64,000 bases of DNA. It comes from Fallopia convolvulus (Eukaryota; Streptophyta; Magnoliopsida; Caryophyllales; Polygonaceae). Shown here one piece after another: positions 44,601-54,727 of the stretch. A program made the position numbers and the translations under genes. The stretch covers positions 26,851,877 through 26,915,876 of the forward strand of contig OZ024719.1 of assembly GCA_964016875.1 (NCBI GenBank), in the 5' to 3' direction. A model generated the notes under the pieces. The model saw only the letters and a program-made list of their open reading frames with translations. It did no database searches and was not told where the DNA came from. Each line of letters starts with the position of its first letter. Positions within the stretch are counted from its first letter, which is position 1.

Positions 44601-45180
44601 CACTGGACGGAAGAACCTTAATGTTCTTTAATGTATGTCCAAGTGAGCTCTTTATGATTTTGTGCATCATTATTGCCCCTGGATGACCCAATCGATCATG
44701 CCATAATGTGAATGTAGTTTGGTCATATGGCCTTTTGTTAAACATTGCATTGACCTCAAACGGATAAATATATGTATGATATAATCCGGAGGTTTGCGTT
44801 GGCATCCTTTCGAGAATCTGTTTATGGCCAGATTCATGTTTTATGATGCACAAGTATTCTTTCCCATTTTCATTCATGGTTTCCATATGAAACCCATTTA
44901 GACGCACATCCTTAAAGCTTAGTAAATTTCTTCGAGATTTACTCGAATATAGTGCGTCATTTATTACTAGCTTTGTTCCCTTTGGGAGTAGAATGACAGC
45001 TCTTCCAGAGCCTTCGATGAGTTTTGACACACCGGATATTGTAGTGACATTGCCTTCAAAGGCTCTTAATTGGGTAAAGTATTCTTTACTCCTCAAGATG
45101 GTGTGTGTTGTCGCACTGTCCAAAAGACATTGCTCCTTCCCATCGGGTTTCACTTTAGGTAAGTCCATGTTTTCTATCAA
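41638..45180 (-). CDS. pol: Copia pol polyprotein (protease, integrase, RT, RNase H)
   Basis: Uninterrupted 1180-residue frame. Protease-like region near residues 18-30, with DSATTH in place of the usual DSG(A/T)TH. Gag-pre-integrase LWHDRLGHPG at about 160. Integrase catalytic core with Asp in QGDKCGPI (about 228), Asp in IRLDNAGEF (about 290) and Glu in NGLAES (about 326), spaced D-35-E. RVT_2 from SLEKREVFGPVV, with the active site YVDDL at about 847. RNase H region with GYADAGYLSD and TSSNQAELIALYEAGRE. It ends LADLFTKSLIPKKFGELLSR and a short tail. It starts MIENMDL just after an AG, 224 nt beyond the gag stop and in no shared frame with it. Confidence 0.93.
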   Translation of the reverse strand: MIENMDLPKVKPDGKEQCLLDSATTHTILRSKEYFTQLRAFEGNVTTISGVSKLIEGSGRAVILLPKGTKLVINDALYSSKSRRNLLSFKDVRLNGFHMETMNENGKEYLCIIKHESGHKQILERMPTQTSGLYHTYIYPFEVNAMFNKRPYDQTTFTLWHDRLGHPGAIMMHKIIKSSLGHTLKNIKVLPSSDFNCTACSLGKLIIRPSKNKIASENPAFLERIQGDKCGPIAPPCGPFRYFMVLIDASTRWSHVSLLSTRNVAFAKLLAQIIRLRAQFPDYTIKKIRLDNAGEFTSQTFNDYCMSIGLDIEHPVAHVHTQNGLAESLIKRLQLIARPLLMKSKLPPSAWGHAILHAATLIRLRPSANHEHSPMQLVSGKEPNISHLKIFGCAVYVPIAPPQRTKMGPQRRLGIYVGFESPSIIKYLEPTTGDLFTARFADCHFDENTFPALGGEKKNGDPHVKEITWNATALSHLDPRTKMCEQEVQRIIHLQNVANQLPDAFTDTQKVTKSHIPAANTPARIEIPNGLPDASIASESTTRRKRGRPLGSKDLKPRKARSQKGIAGEATMDHENDGKGKDIENENTSTEDDILDKNNDIDNFEISINYVSTCTQWNRKDVIVDDIFAYSVASNIVIEDDDFEPKSVDECRRRNDWPKWKEAIQAELKSLEKREVFGPVVCTPNGVKPVGYKWVFVCKRNEKNEFVRYKARLVAQGFSQIHVIDYEETYSPVVDATTLRFLIGMTVFERLQMRLMDVVTAYLYGSLDTDIYMRVPEGLKLPEANNCGPREMFSIKLRRSLYGLKQSGRMWYNRLSEYLMKEGYKNDTVCPCVFIKRSEKGFAIIAVYVDDLNIVGTPNELQDTAKYLMKEFEMKDLGQTKLCLGLQIEHLRDGIFIHQSNYTEKVLKRFYMDKAHPLSSPMEVRSLNVEKDQFRSREEDEEVLGPEVPYLSAIGALMYLTNNTRPDIAFAVNLLSRYSTAPTRRHWNGIKHVFRYLRGTHDLGLYYRNQRDATLIGYADAGYLSDPHKAKSQNGYVFTYGGTAISWRSTKQTVTATSSNQAELIALYEAGRECVSLRAMIQFIQKESGMKPMTDDPTILYEDNSACVAQMKKGYIKGDRTKHISPKFFSTRELEEAGEVDIQQIRSNDNLADLFTKSLIPKKFGELLSRIGMCRLRDIC

Positions 45181-45403
45181 TATAAAGAAAAAGGAGAATT
45201 AAGGCATTAATAAAAGCTTCATATATTATACAAGGATAAACATATTATACAAGTTCTATTATACAAAGTCCTACGAGAGAGAAGTTAAAACATGAGATAT
45301 AAAAAATACATTGCAAATATTATACAATAACATGGGAGATAGTAGAGATATTTAGGGGCTCGTGCTTTTCATTTAAGCCCCTAAGGCATAGCCATCATCA
45401 TTC
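45181..45403 (-). other. Gag-pol spacer with intron-like character
   Basis: 223 nt, AT-rich, with stops in all frames on the coding strand. It ends TTTCTTTATATTGATAG directly before the pol start, which resembles a polypyrimidine tract and splice acceptor. No donor is obvious. Pol may depend on splicing or on a subgenomic RNA. Inference only. Confidence 0.45.
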
Positions 45404-46438
45404 TCAAAGTTTGAGAAAGTCATTAACATCCAAACTAGTCACTGGTGACCCATCCACATCGTTATTATCGATGTAGTTGGTCTCGGTAGCCCTTTCTTTA
45501 TTCTTTTCAGCTTGGTATAGCTTCACTAGGTGTGGAGCTGTGCGGCATACCTTTGACCAGTGACCAGTCACGCCACATCTGTAGCATGCTGATTTGGATT
45601 TCTGGGAGGATCCTGATGGACCCGTCTGGACCTGTTGCTTCACACCCCCTTTGTAGCCATGGTTCTCACGGTGATTATCGTGGCTTTTGTTGTAGACTCG
45701 GCCACGCCCATGGCCACCATGACCACCACGGCCACCAGGGCTCCTATAGTTACCACGACCTCGTCCACGCCCATTGTTACGGCGTGATTGCTGCCCACGT
45801 TCATTGTCGTTCCTATCATGGAACGCTTTGTTCATAGCATTTGCTTCTAGGGCAGCTGTTGAGCCAGTAGGCCTTAGGTTGTGGTTTTTCATTAGGAGCT
45901 CATTATTCTTTTCAGCAACCAACAATACTTTCAACAAGTCAGAATATCTTTTGAAATTTCTTAATCTATATTGTTGTTGCAATAATATGTTTGAAGCATG
46001 CATAGTGGAGAAAGTTTTCTCCAACATCTCTTCCTGAGTGATCATTTTACCACATAGTCTCAATTGAGAAGTGATCTTGTGGATAGCACTGTTGTACTCA
46101 GTGATGGACTTAAAGTCCTGGAACCTTATAGTGTTCCACTCATGTGTTACTTGTGGGAGCAAAACTTCATTTTGATGAGCATAGCGCTCATTCAGGCTCT
46201 CTCACAATTCTATAGGATCCTCCACAAATAAGTACTCAGTTTTGAGACTCTCATGAATGTGGTGGCGGAGGAACACAATGGCTTTCGCCTTTTCCTGTGG
46301 GGTGGCATTATTGTTTGCCACAATTGTTTCCTCAAGGCCATTTGCCTTGAGGTGAACCATGGCATCTACCCTCCATTCGAGGTATTTCTGGCCCGATAGG
46401 TCAAGGATCTCAAACTCCCTCTTAACAATGTTTGCCAT
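45404..46438 (-). pseudogene. gag: Copia gag, broken by one nonsense codon
   Basis: The frame opens MANIVKREFEILDLSGQKYL and runs in register through 46202-46204, where TGA replaces the Trp expected in ELWESLNERY, to 45404. The remaining 252 residues hold the gag core (VTHEWNTIRFQDFKSITEYN), an Arg/Gly-rich basic stretch (RRNNGRGRGRGNYRSPGGRG), and the zinc knuckle CYRCGVTGHWSKVC (CX2CX4HX4C). The older copy at 33.6-35.6 kb still has TGG here, so the stop is a recent change (G to A on the coding strand). Without readthrough the nucleocapsid part would need reinitiation at 46162. Confidence 0.85.
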
Positions 46439-46689
46439 TAGTTGCTACATATAAAGATATGCAAATTAAAGGTTAACATAATCAATAATATAATACATGA
46501 GTCGTGTCTAAGACGATTGAAGGACATGTCATATCAAATAATAAATATATGCATGTAGATGATATATTCGGAATGCATAAAGAAAGATTGCGTGAGTCAG
46601 AGAAGTAATCAATATAGATATAGGCATAGACAATAACGTAAGACAAAAGTAAGAGATCATATGAAATGAAAGAAAATTATATAACGGGA

Positions 46690-46790
46690 ATTTTAAAGTT
46701 TTAAAGTCCTTAGAGTTCGAGGTCCTTTAAGTCCAAAGTCCGAGGTCCTTTAAGTCCAAAGTCCGAAGTCCTTAAAGTCTGATTCCCTTC
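46690..46790. repeat. Short tandem repeat in the copia leader
   Basis: GAGGTCCTTTAAGTCCAAAG-type units of about 25 bp, three to four copies. A less regular version is in the old copy near 34330-34400. Confidence 0.7.
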
Positions 46791-46883
46791 ATCCCCCTTT
46801 TCACTTTTTCACTTCCGACCTTATCTCCTTCCTCCACCTCCATATTCGACCACCTTTACCAAATTTTTCTTTTGACATTCTCC

Positions 46884-47030
46884 ATGGCCGACGACGAGAT
46901 TATGCGTCGTCTTAGAGCCGGTAATAGGAGATTTTTGATTGAACTTTTCATTTGCCTTGTTCTTATTGTGATTACCAACATCATGCTCATAATTATTTTG
47001 GTTAAAACTTACTTCCAATCCAAGTGGTGA
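46884..47030 (+). CDS. Antisense small membrane-protein-like ORF in the copia leader
   Basis: 48 codons on the strand opposite to the retrotransposon, between the 5' LTR and gag: MADDEIMRRLRAGNRRFLIE, then a hydrophobic run LFICLVLIVITNIMLIIILV, then KTYFQSKW. Charged N-terminus plus one predicted membrane span. The old copy at 34507 has the same start and the same hydrophobic run with conservative changes, but carries one extra T in a T-run that shifts the frame. I do not recognise the protein. It may be chance; conservation across more copies would decide. Confidence 0.35.
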   Translation: MADDEIMRRLRAGNRRFLIELFICLVLIVITNIMLIIILVKTYFQSKW

Positions 47031-47325
47031 AGTTGAAGATTTTCGAAGGAGAAATCGGTTTAAAGGTAAGCAAATGTAATGTTTTGTTTGTATCTTTTAC
47101 ATATCCAAAAGCATGATTTATTTTTGGTAAGAAATCGTTTCAAATCTAGGAAGAAAAACGAGTTTCTGATGTAGAAGATCCCAAATCGGGCAACTACAGA
47201 GCATACTCCTCAAAAACAGTTTTAGGAAATAAACTTGTTGTATGATTAAGATTAGAAAGAGATAGAATTTGTACCTTGGTGATTAGTGAAGCTCAATTGG
47301 TAATTAGAGACTCGTGCTGATAACG

Positions 47326-47699
47326 TGTTATGAAAAGATTTATGAAAGCAAGATCACTTTAACTTTTGGGAAAATACTTAAACAAACTTTATGATAACTT
47401 TTAGATCATTAGAAGAGAGGGAGGGAGAGTAAGAACTTTAGAGAGTGTATTTCTTACTCTACTTTGGTGCAAATTTTACAATGGATGATGGCCATATTTA
47501 TAGGCCAAGAGTGGGGTAAAACTTTGGTAAATCTCCATGATTTATGCATGGAAATAAGGAGGTGAAGAAGGTGAATAATTCACCTTGCACAATTTTCCTC
47601 CATTATACACTTGTTCGTACATAATATGTGTAATACATGTGTGTGTAAATAGATAACTTGTAGTGTGATAATGTGGACTAAAATTTGGACTTCATAACA
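47326..47699 (-). repeat. 5' LTR of the copia element
   Basis: 374 bp. Internal side abuts the primer-binding region (TAACG read on plus), outer side abuts the CTACT duplication. Contains GCCATATTTATAGGCC, a possible TATA context, on the plus strand. Confidence 0.95.
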
Positions 47700-47704
47700 C
47701 TACT

Positions 47705-48020
47705 CTTTTACTTTTGTGATTGAGTGAGTGGTTGAAAATGAGATCTATAGTAGTGAACACGTTTGGGTGCAAACTGGGCATATATATGTTTGATCAAAAT
47801 GAGTTTGAATTTAGGTTTTTTACTGTGCACTTCAACTACAGTAGAAAAGCATAACCCAAGCATGAAAACTTTTAGCGACTTTCACGAAAAATATTCAAGC
47901 TATATAGTCAAAAGATCCAACACAATAGGATATCTTATAATGGTGATAGATTTCAACAAGCTTACGTACTTATGTTAGTAAATGACTAGAGTTAAGTAGG
48001 ATATTAAAAGTGATTTTTCA
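47705..48020. other. Intergenic, no gene seen
   Basis: About 300 bp of AT-rich sequence between the copia element and the Helitron. Confidence 0.4.
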
Positions 48021-48839
48021 TCTATATAACATATAAAGAAGAAACATGATCATTTATGACCCAAAAATTTACCAAAGAAAATAAGTAAATAATTAAAATT
48101 AAAATTATTTTAGGTTTTATTGGCTCCCTTTCACATCCTATATATGATTAAACCCTTTCACATTCTATTTATGATTAGAAAACTAATAATTTCTTTTCAA
48201 CCTTTTATATTCTATATTTTGAATTTCAAGAAAGCTAATGAATTCATGCTAATAATTGTCTTGAGATGAAATGTTGTAAGAATTTTAACATGATTGTTAA
48301 TTATTTTATTTACTATTAGACCATTCATCTTTTGTAACAAGCCATTCATCTTTTGTAATATTTTTAAATAAATGAAATCAAATAAAAGATTAATGGTCAA
48401 TCCTATATTCAATTCATCCTATTTACACAACCCACGGGTAGTATATACATGATGTCGTATTCTTCCATCCCACCGGTAATCTTTTATGTTTCTCATTCTT
48501 TTTGCTGCAAAAAATACAAATATTCATTGTTCTTTGTACTTTCTGTTTTGCACCGGGAAGTAACAACAAAATCATGTTCATCAAAAACTCAAGAAAATAG
48601 AGAAATATTACGATCTTCATCAATTAGGTGAAGGTGCTTACAAATATTTCCCAATTTTGCATTTTACATGTTTTATTTGCTTTTCTTAAGAGGACTTACA
48701 ACCATTTCGTGCAGAAACAAATATTGAAGAAGAAAGATTCCTTACCTATATAGATGTTGAATGGTGCAACGGGTCTAGAGCAATCAATCAATTATCTCTT
48801 CAAATACTTGAATAAGGGGCCACATAACAAAATTGCAAT

Positions 48840-51800
48840 CACTACTACAATTAAGGGTTTTTGTAGTGGTCGAAAACCGCCACAAAATAGTAAGAAAACG
48901 CTACTAAAAGCCTAAGGTGGCGGTTTTGGAACCGCTTCATCTGCCGCGCTGCTTTAGGTCAATTGCTGCGGTTTTTAAAGATAAGGTAGCGGTTATCAAT
49001 TAATATCTGGAACCGCTGCGATAGAGTTTTATAGCCGCTGCTACAACATCTAAGGCGGCGGTTTTACCTCTGCCTATTGCAGCGGTTTGTTTTAACTAAG
49101 ATGGCGGTTTTGTGTATTTTAGTAGCGGTTGTGATAGGTTCTTGCAACGGTTTTCTCACTCAATTGAAGCAGTTCTTCCTATTTTTGTAGCGGTTCTTAA
49201 ATTTTATAGTGATTGTTTTTTCATGATATTGCAACGGTTTTATAATGGTAAAAGCAAAAATATAATCCTCTACTAGTTTATTTTCTAAAAAATACATTTA
49301 TATTGAAATTTTTTAAGCTATACACAAGAACATATGGAATCATGTTAAATGGGAATTCCCTGAGCAAACCATCATTCATTACATAGAGATGCAAATCCAA
49401 GGGCAACTTCCAACAAGTCCTAACCCAAATGCCCAAGATTCACATGTAGAACCTATATACACTTCCTAAACTTGATCAAACCGAAAGAATCCGCAAATAT
49501 ACCTCTATATCCATGTACTGTTGCAAAATAAGGATAGTTAAACAATAGTACATTCAACAACCATAACACTCACACTTTATCAACCAAAAGCACCTGCAAA
49601 ATGAACATATATTTCCTTAGGAGTTTTGTTTTCTTAGCAAATGCAACCCGATACTTATGTGTATATTTAAAGTTTACACCGAAGTAGCTGGTACATGGTA
49701 ATAAGACTTACAAGAATTTTAACATCTTTTCTTTTCCATCCAGGGGCGTTGTAGACAACAACGATCTCCTATTAAGCAAATACAACAACTCATTAGTCTA
49801 TGTATAGAGAAAATACAATTGAGAGAGAAATCAATTCATAAACAAACTAACCACAAGTGTTAAGTTTTAATATGTAATAAAAACACCATACATTACAAGT
49901 TTACAACCCATTTGTCTATGTATAGAGAAATAATGCATGCTTATGAATCACACTTTTAGCAAATATCTAAATTCTCTTATTATGGATTTAACTAATGTAA
50001 GGACATTAACTGAGTCATGCATAACTAATGTCAGAATTGCAATTCAACATATATAAAAGTTTCTGGTAAAATATGATTGTTTAAACACAAGAAATATAAA
50101 GCTGGGTCATTATCTAAATTGATCCCATAGAGAGTTCAACCTCTTCAGGTAGTACAGTCTATATTTCCCAAATATGCATTATAGGCTATAGCTTTTCTGG
50201 TCAGGATGTTCTTTTTTTCAGATTGTGAGTAAATGTTTGATTTGTGTGTATAACCTTAAATATTCTCTGCTCTTAAAAGACAAGCTTAAATACTCTTAAA
50301 TTCGTCAGCTTCACATGCTTGAAACAGAACTAATGTAAGTGTTTTGCACAAGTCTTCTGAAGCCAATGTCTAGAGCACACAACCTTTGTGAATCTAATGT
50401 CGGGACTTTTCACATGCTTTATAGGTAGATGATGACAATTTATTAACTTTTTCAAGTTGCAAGGGTACACGGGTGGCGGGTCTACACATGCAGTGTACAT
50501 TGTACAATGTTTTTTCTCTCTTCTAGACAGTAGCAAAATCCATTTGCTATCAGATAATTCAGGCTCAAGTACTTGACTATTTGGTTGGACTTTAATAGCA
50601 GGCTTAAGAGCTAATCTATCCAGAACTAAGGAATTTATGCAAGTGGCATGTCTAACACTCTAAATAACAATTGAAACGATTCTAGGCAGCTAATATCATA
50701 TCAACTATTCAAATTTAAGATCAAGGCAGAATATGCAAGTTAATAAGTTCTGATGTTAAATAACAAGATTGGGGACCATAAACTCACTTGATGTAAACGG
50801 AAACATGGGAGGCATGTACACATTCTTGGAATAACCATTGAAGGAGCTCGTGTTTAGTGATAAGGATCTTGTGCTCATCCTGCCAAACAGTTAGTGGCAT
50901 GTCAATAGTGAATGTGGCATCACATGTCAATGGTTGGCGCAGGCCGCGCAGCTGCGCTCACCTCTGGTTATCTCCTCTTCATTTGTTTGTGTTCCTCTGT
51001 CTATAACATGGTGGCAACAAATGTCTTGATAAATCATTTTTTATGATATCAACTATTTCAAAAGTAAAGGAAATTGATATTTGCTTACCTCTAAGAAGTA
51101 CAAATGCTTCAGCCTTGCTATGAAGTTGCTGGACTCTTTCATTTTATCTACACTGCATCTCTTGATGGGGAATTGCATTACAGGTAGTGTAGGGTGCAGT
51201 TCCAGAGCCATACCATGGACCCAATCCTATTGAAAAATCTACAATTCAATTAAAATATTAATCTTATATTTAGATTCAAGAAGAAAGAAAGAAGGAAATA
51301 GAGGGTGTTGCTTATTAATTAGTTGACGATTCCAAATCTTGTGAAAATTATATATTTGATCAAGAGAAAAACTAAAGTGGCGAGTATTACCATGTATGCA
51401 GTCACTTGCCAAGAATAGTTGTCCAATAGTGATAGAGAAAAGGAAAGACAGATTTGAAGCCTAATTATATCTGTTGTTCATTTATAGATAATCAAAAGCC
51501 TCTCGTTTTTCAAACCATCCAAGTAAAGGAAATTGATATTTTTGCTTACCTCTAAGTAAAGGAAATTGATACACTCTCCCATACCTGATTGCGCACAATA
51601 CAGAGTATGGCAAACCATCCACAAGCTAATAGTCTACAGTGTGCTGCAAACCAGGCAATTAAGTCAAAACAAAATATTAAAACTAAATTAATTAAGAGGT
51701 AAAAAGTTAGTGGCTGAATTAATTAGGATTTTATTATACCCCACCCACCACATACAATACCTACCTACTTCTTATTGTAAAATGTCAACGCAAGCAATAT

Positions 51801-53554
51801 AAAAGGAAGCATGAACTTGGCCTTGTCACTTAAGGTCATCCCATCAACCAAAAAATGAGAATACTCAGATAGAGAAGGGATATCTTCCCTAAATACAAAT
51901 CAATTAAGCATATATGTATGAGTATATATATAAATATATAGAACTAATGTCAACATGATCAAAGGAACAAAACACATACTCAGGTTCTGTATAATTATCA
52001 TTCCCACCAGCTTCCGTGTCATTATCATTCCCACCAGTTTTTGTGTAATTATCAGGCCACCACTCATTTGTCTTAGAAGAATTAGAGTCTTCATCCATGG
52101 GAGTGAGACAGCAGCAGAACTCACAGATTTTAGGATATGTAAATAGAATAGAAACATCTTAATAAACATGAAAAAAGGGCAAAGGGCAAACACGGGTATT
52201 TTTCACATAAAAAAATCTTTGCCAAACTATATACATGGTATGCACATATATAATTATGTCTATATATAAACTTATCTTGGTTAATACTTATTAGTATTAT
52301 ACTAAGAAGCAAGTGAAAGGTGTAAAAGTAGAGGAAGAAGACAGTTTCAACTCTCAATCATGAATGAAGAATAGATAATATTAGAACATGGGTTAGTTTT
52401 GAATAAAAATTATTATTTTTTACAATTAGGTGAAGCATCTTGGATGTCAAAATATTTAGATTGTGACATGACTAAAGGTCAGATAATGTGACTAATAATG
52501 CCCTTAATTAATATGTACTCAAAGAATGAAGTTATTGCATTAGCCAATAGTGGTATATATTAATGAACACTATGCATACAAATAAAATTAGTGCTAATCT
52601 TTATGTGATGATCTTTGCAGTAGAGCTTCACAGGACTCTATTTTAAATTTTCATCAATTGAATTGTTTGTTTGTGCATTTTATACTTGGCTTTTGAAAGT
52701 TCATAGTGCAAAATTCATTGGTTAATTGAAGTACTAGTTAAACACTGTAACAGATCATTAAAAAAAAAGAATCAAGATAATCTAAATATGAATCTAAGAA
52801 CGACACAAAGGCTACAAAATCACCATTTCCTAAACACGTCAATTTGGTCACCCATGTAGTCCTGAGACATGCTCCACAATAGTAGCTCGACAATAATGAC
52901 CTTCTTTCCATCCCTATACTACATACTACTACCGTACACACAACAAAAATTCAGCAGCAACATAGACACATTCAGCAACAAAAAATTAGAAGAAGGCAAA
53001 GATAATTTAGGTCTACTTACCTCCAAGAAGAAAATAGCAAAGGGGCGAATTCACCTCCTACGTGATTTTACTCCCTCCTCCAAAGCCCTAACCCATTGCA
53101 AGTATTTCTCTTCCCAAATTGTTCCATCTGTTCGACCGAATTAAGAGCCAAATTTCCTATTTCCCCTCTTCGTATGCCCCTATGGTCCTTCGTCCTTCTC
53201 CATCTTTGAATCCCTAGTTTCCTAATTTCCCAAATCTATCGTCGTCTTTGGGTATGTGGAAATGAAATAAGCCAGGAGGCGCCCACAAAACTTCATCCCC
53301 CGCGCAAAATGAATTATTTAGGCCGCTTATAAAAAAAAGCCCGCTTTTATAAAACCCTACTTACCTTAAAACCGCCCCTATATAATAAAAAACCCGCTGC
53401 AATAGTTGGTGAATTAAAAAACCGCTACTTAAACCGCTGCCATAACAAAAACCTTCACCACAAACCGCTAGAATATTCTAGACCGCTGCCAAAACCGCCA
53501 CAATTGCTCAACCGCCACCACAACCCGCTACCAAAGGCTTTAATTGTAGTAGTG
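48840..53554. mobile_element. CACTA (En/Spm) DNA transposon
   Basis: The termini CACTACTACAATTAA and TTAATTGTAGTAGTG are perfect inverted copies, flanked by AAT on both sides (48837-48839, 53555-53557), the 3-bp duplication typical of CACTA elements. The subterminal regions (48880-49250 and 53330-53540) carry many copies of the motif (A)AACCGC in both orientations, the expected transposase-binding arrays. The 4-kb interior has no long frame. Spliced-exon-like pieces on the minus strand (51226-51089; also near 50870-50780) suggest a decayed or fragmentary gene. Probably non-autonomous. Confidence 0.9.
51089..51226 (-). pseudogene. Candidate exon within the CACTA element
   Basis: 138 nt open throughout and bounded by ATAG and GTAAGC: DWVHGMALELHPTLPVMQFP, then KRCSVDKMKESSNFIARLKH and LYFLE. 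A second open piece at about 50870-50780 (DEHKILITKHELLQWLFQEC) ends at GTGAGTT. The second faintly recalls the start of ULP1-type proteases carried by plant CACTA elements, but key catalytic residues are not visible. Weak. Confidence 0.35.
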
Positions 53555-54420
53555 AATCTTACTAGGAAACATTTTTGTCTTAGACACTTGAAATATGCAT
53601 TTTGTGTTTGCTTTTTTTATATGTAATCCTTACAACTCATTCTCATATGATTTCATGTAATAGAATGACCATAATTTTTTTTTAAAACATATGCTCTTCA
53701 ATTATTAAAGAATCTACTATATTTCATATCCTAGAAAGTTTTTTTTAAATTTCTATTCTACATGTATTAATATCATAAAATGTATGAAATTACAACACTA
53801 ATAATAACTTTTAAAACCCAATATATTGGGTTTATAACTAAAATGTACTCAAATGCACGAAATAGAAGACCATGGAGTCATGTTGAGAAAGACAACAATA
53901 TAAATTTCCATCACCAAGATCATCTAACATTTTCTAAATTGGGTGGGTTATAGAAGAAAAACGACAATAGTAATTTAGCATTAATCTTTGATATTACATC
54001 ATTTATTTAGCAACTTTTGTAGTATCCTTTGGTATTACACACAAGACACAACTTTTGATATTACAATACGATATTAAAGTCATTAAATTATAACCATTGG
54101 TATTACAAATAAAAGTAAAAATAAAAGAAGATAGGATCAATCTTTGGTATTCCTAACAAAAAAAAGATTAAATTTAAAATATATCCTTTCTTATTCCACT
54201 CTCTTTCACACTATATAAGCTTTTCACTTTTGCATGATCACATCACAATTGCATTCACCACAAAGCAAAAAATAAACGACAACTCTCAAATTGTTGAAAA
54301 ATAAGGATGAATCAAGAAACTCTTGGAGATGGGTAAAGTGAAAAAAAAATCAATATATACTATAAAATATAAAATATAATCAATGAGAACCCGTGCGATA
54401 GCACGGGCCATCCACCTAGT

Positions 54421-54718
54421 TTATTATAATCCAAATTGGAGTTGCGATGGTCTTTTCAATTGTTAAAGGTAAATAGAGGTGATCACGGGGTTGATTAATG
54501 ATACATGAAGAAATCTGCTTCATGGATGGATTGAAACTTGAAAGACCGAAAGCTACGCAAGAACGGAGAGAATCTCATAGGACGCAACGCCTCTTCAATT
54601 CTTGTCATCTTCATTCTTTGCTTCTTAATTTCCTTCAAATATTCTCTATTCAAATCCCTAAAATGTTATAGAATGTTTTTTCTTTTCTACCGTGTTTTTG
54701 TATTTAAAAATAAAGTTT
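54421..54718. other. Intergenic, no gene seen
   Basis: About 300 bp between the Helitron and FB1 copy 3. A 69-codon frame overlapping the FB1 end is not convincing. Confidence 0.4.
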
Positions 54719-54727
54719 ATGGTAGAT

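Larger units (their letters stand above)
41018..47699 (-). mobile_element. Full-length Ty1/copia LTR retrotransposon
   Basis: Two 374-bp LTRs (41018-41391 and 47326-47699), both TGTTATGAA...TTCATAACA, differ at four sites by my reading. A 5-bp duplication CTACT flanks it (41013-41017, 47700-47704). On the minus strand: 5' LTR, primer-binding side CGTTATCAGCACGAGTC, about 0.9-kb leader, gag (46438-45404, one stop), about 220-nt spacer, pol (45180-41638), two conserved 70-bp boxes, purine tract AAGGGGGAG, 3' LTR. The insertion is young, and pol looks able to produce protein. Confidence 0.95.
48021..54419 (+). mobile_element. Helitron, split by a CACTA element
   Basis: The 3' end has the diagnostic hairpin CCCGTGC-GATA-GCACGGG (54390-54407), then CCATCCAC and CTAG at 54416-54419, followed by T (54420). 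The proposed 5' end is TCTATATAACATATAAAG at 48021, preceded by A, which fits A|T insertion. Removing the CACTA element leaves about 1.68 kb. No Rep/helicase. The 3' end is well supported; the 5' end is a guess from sequence style. Confidence 0.6.
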
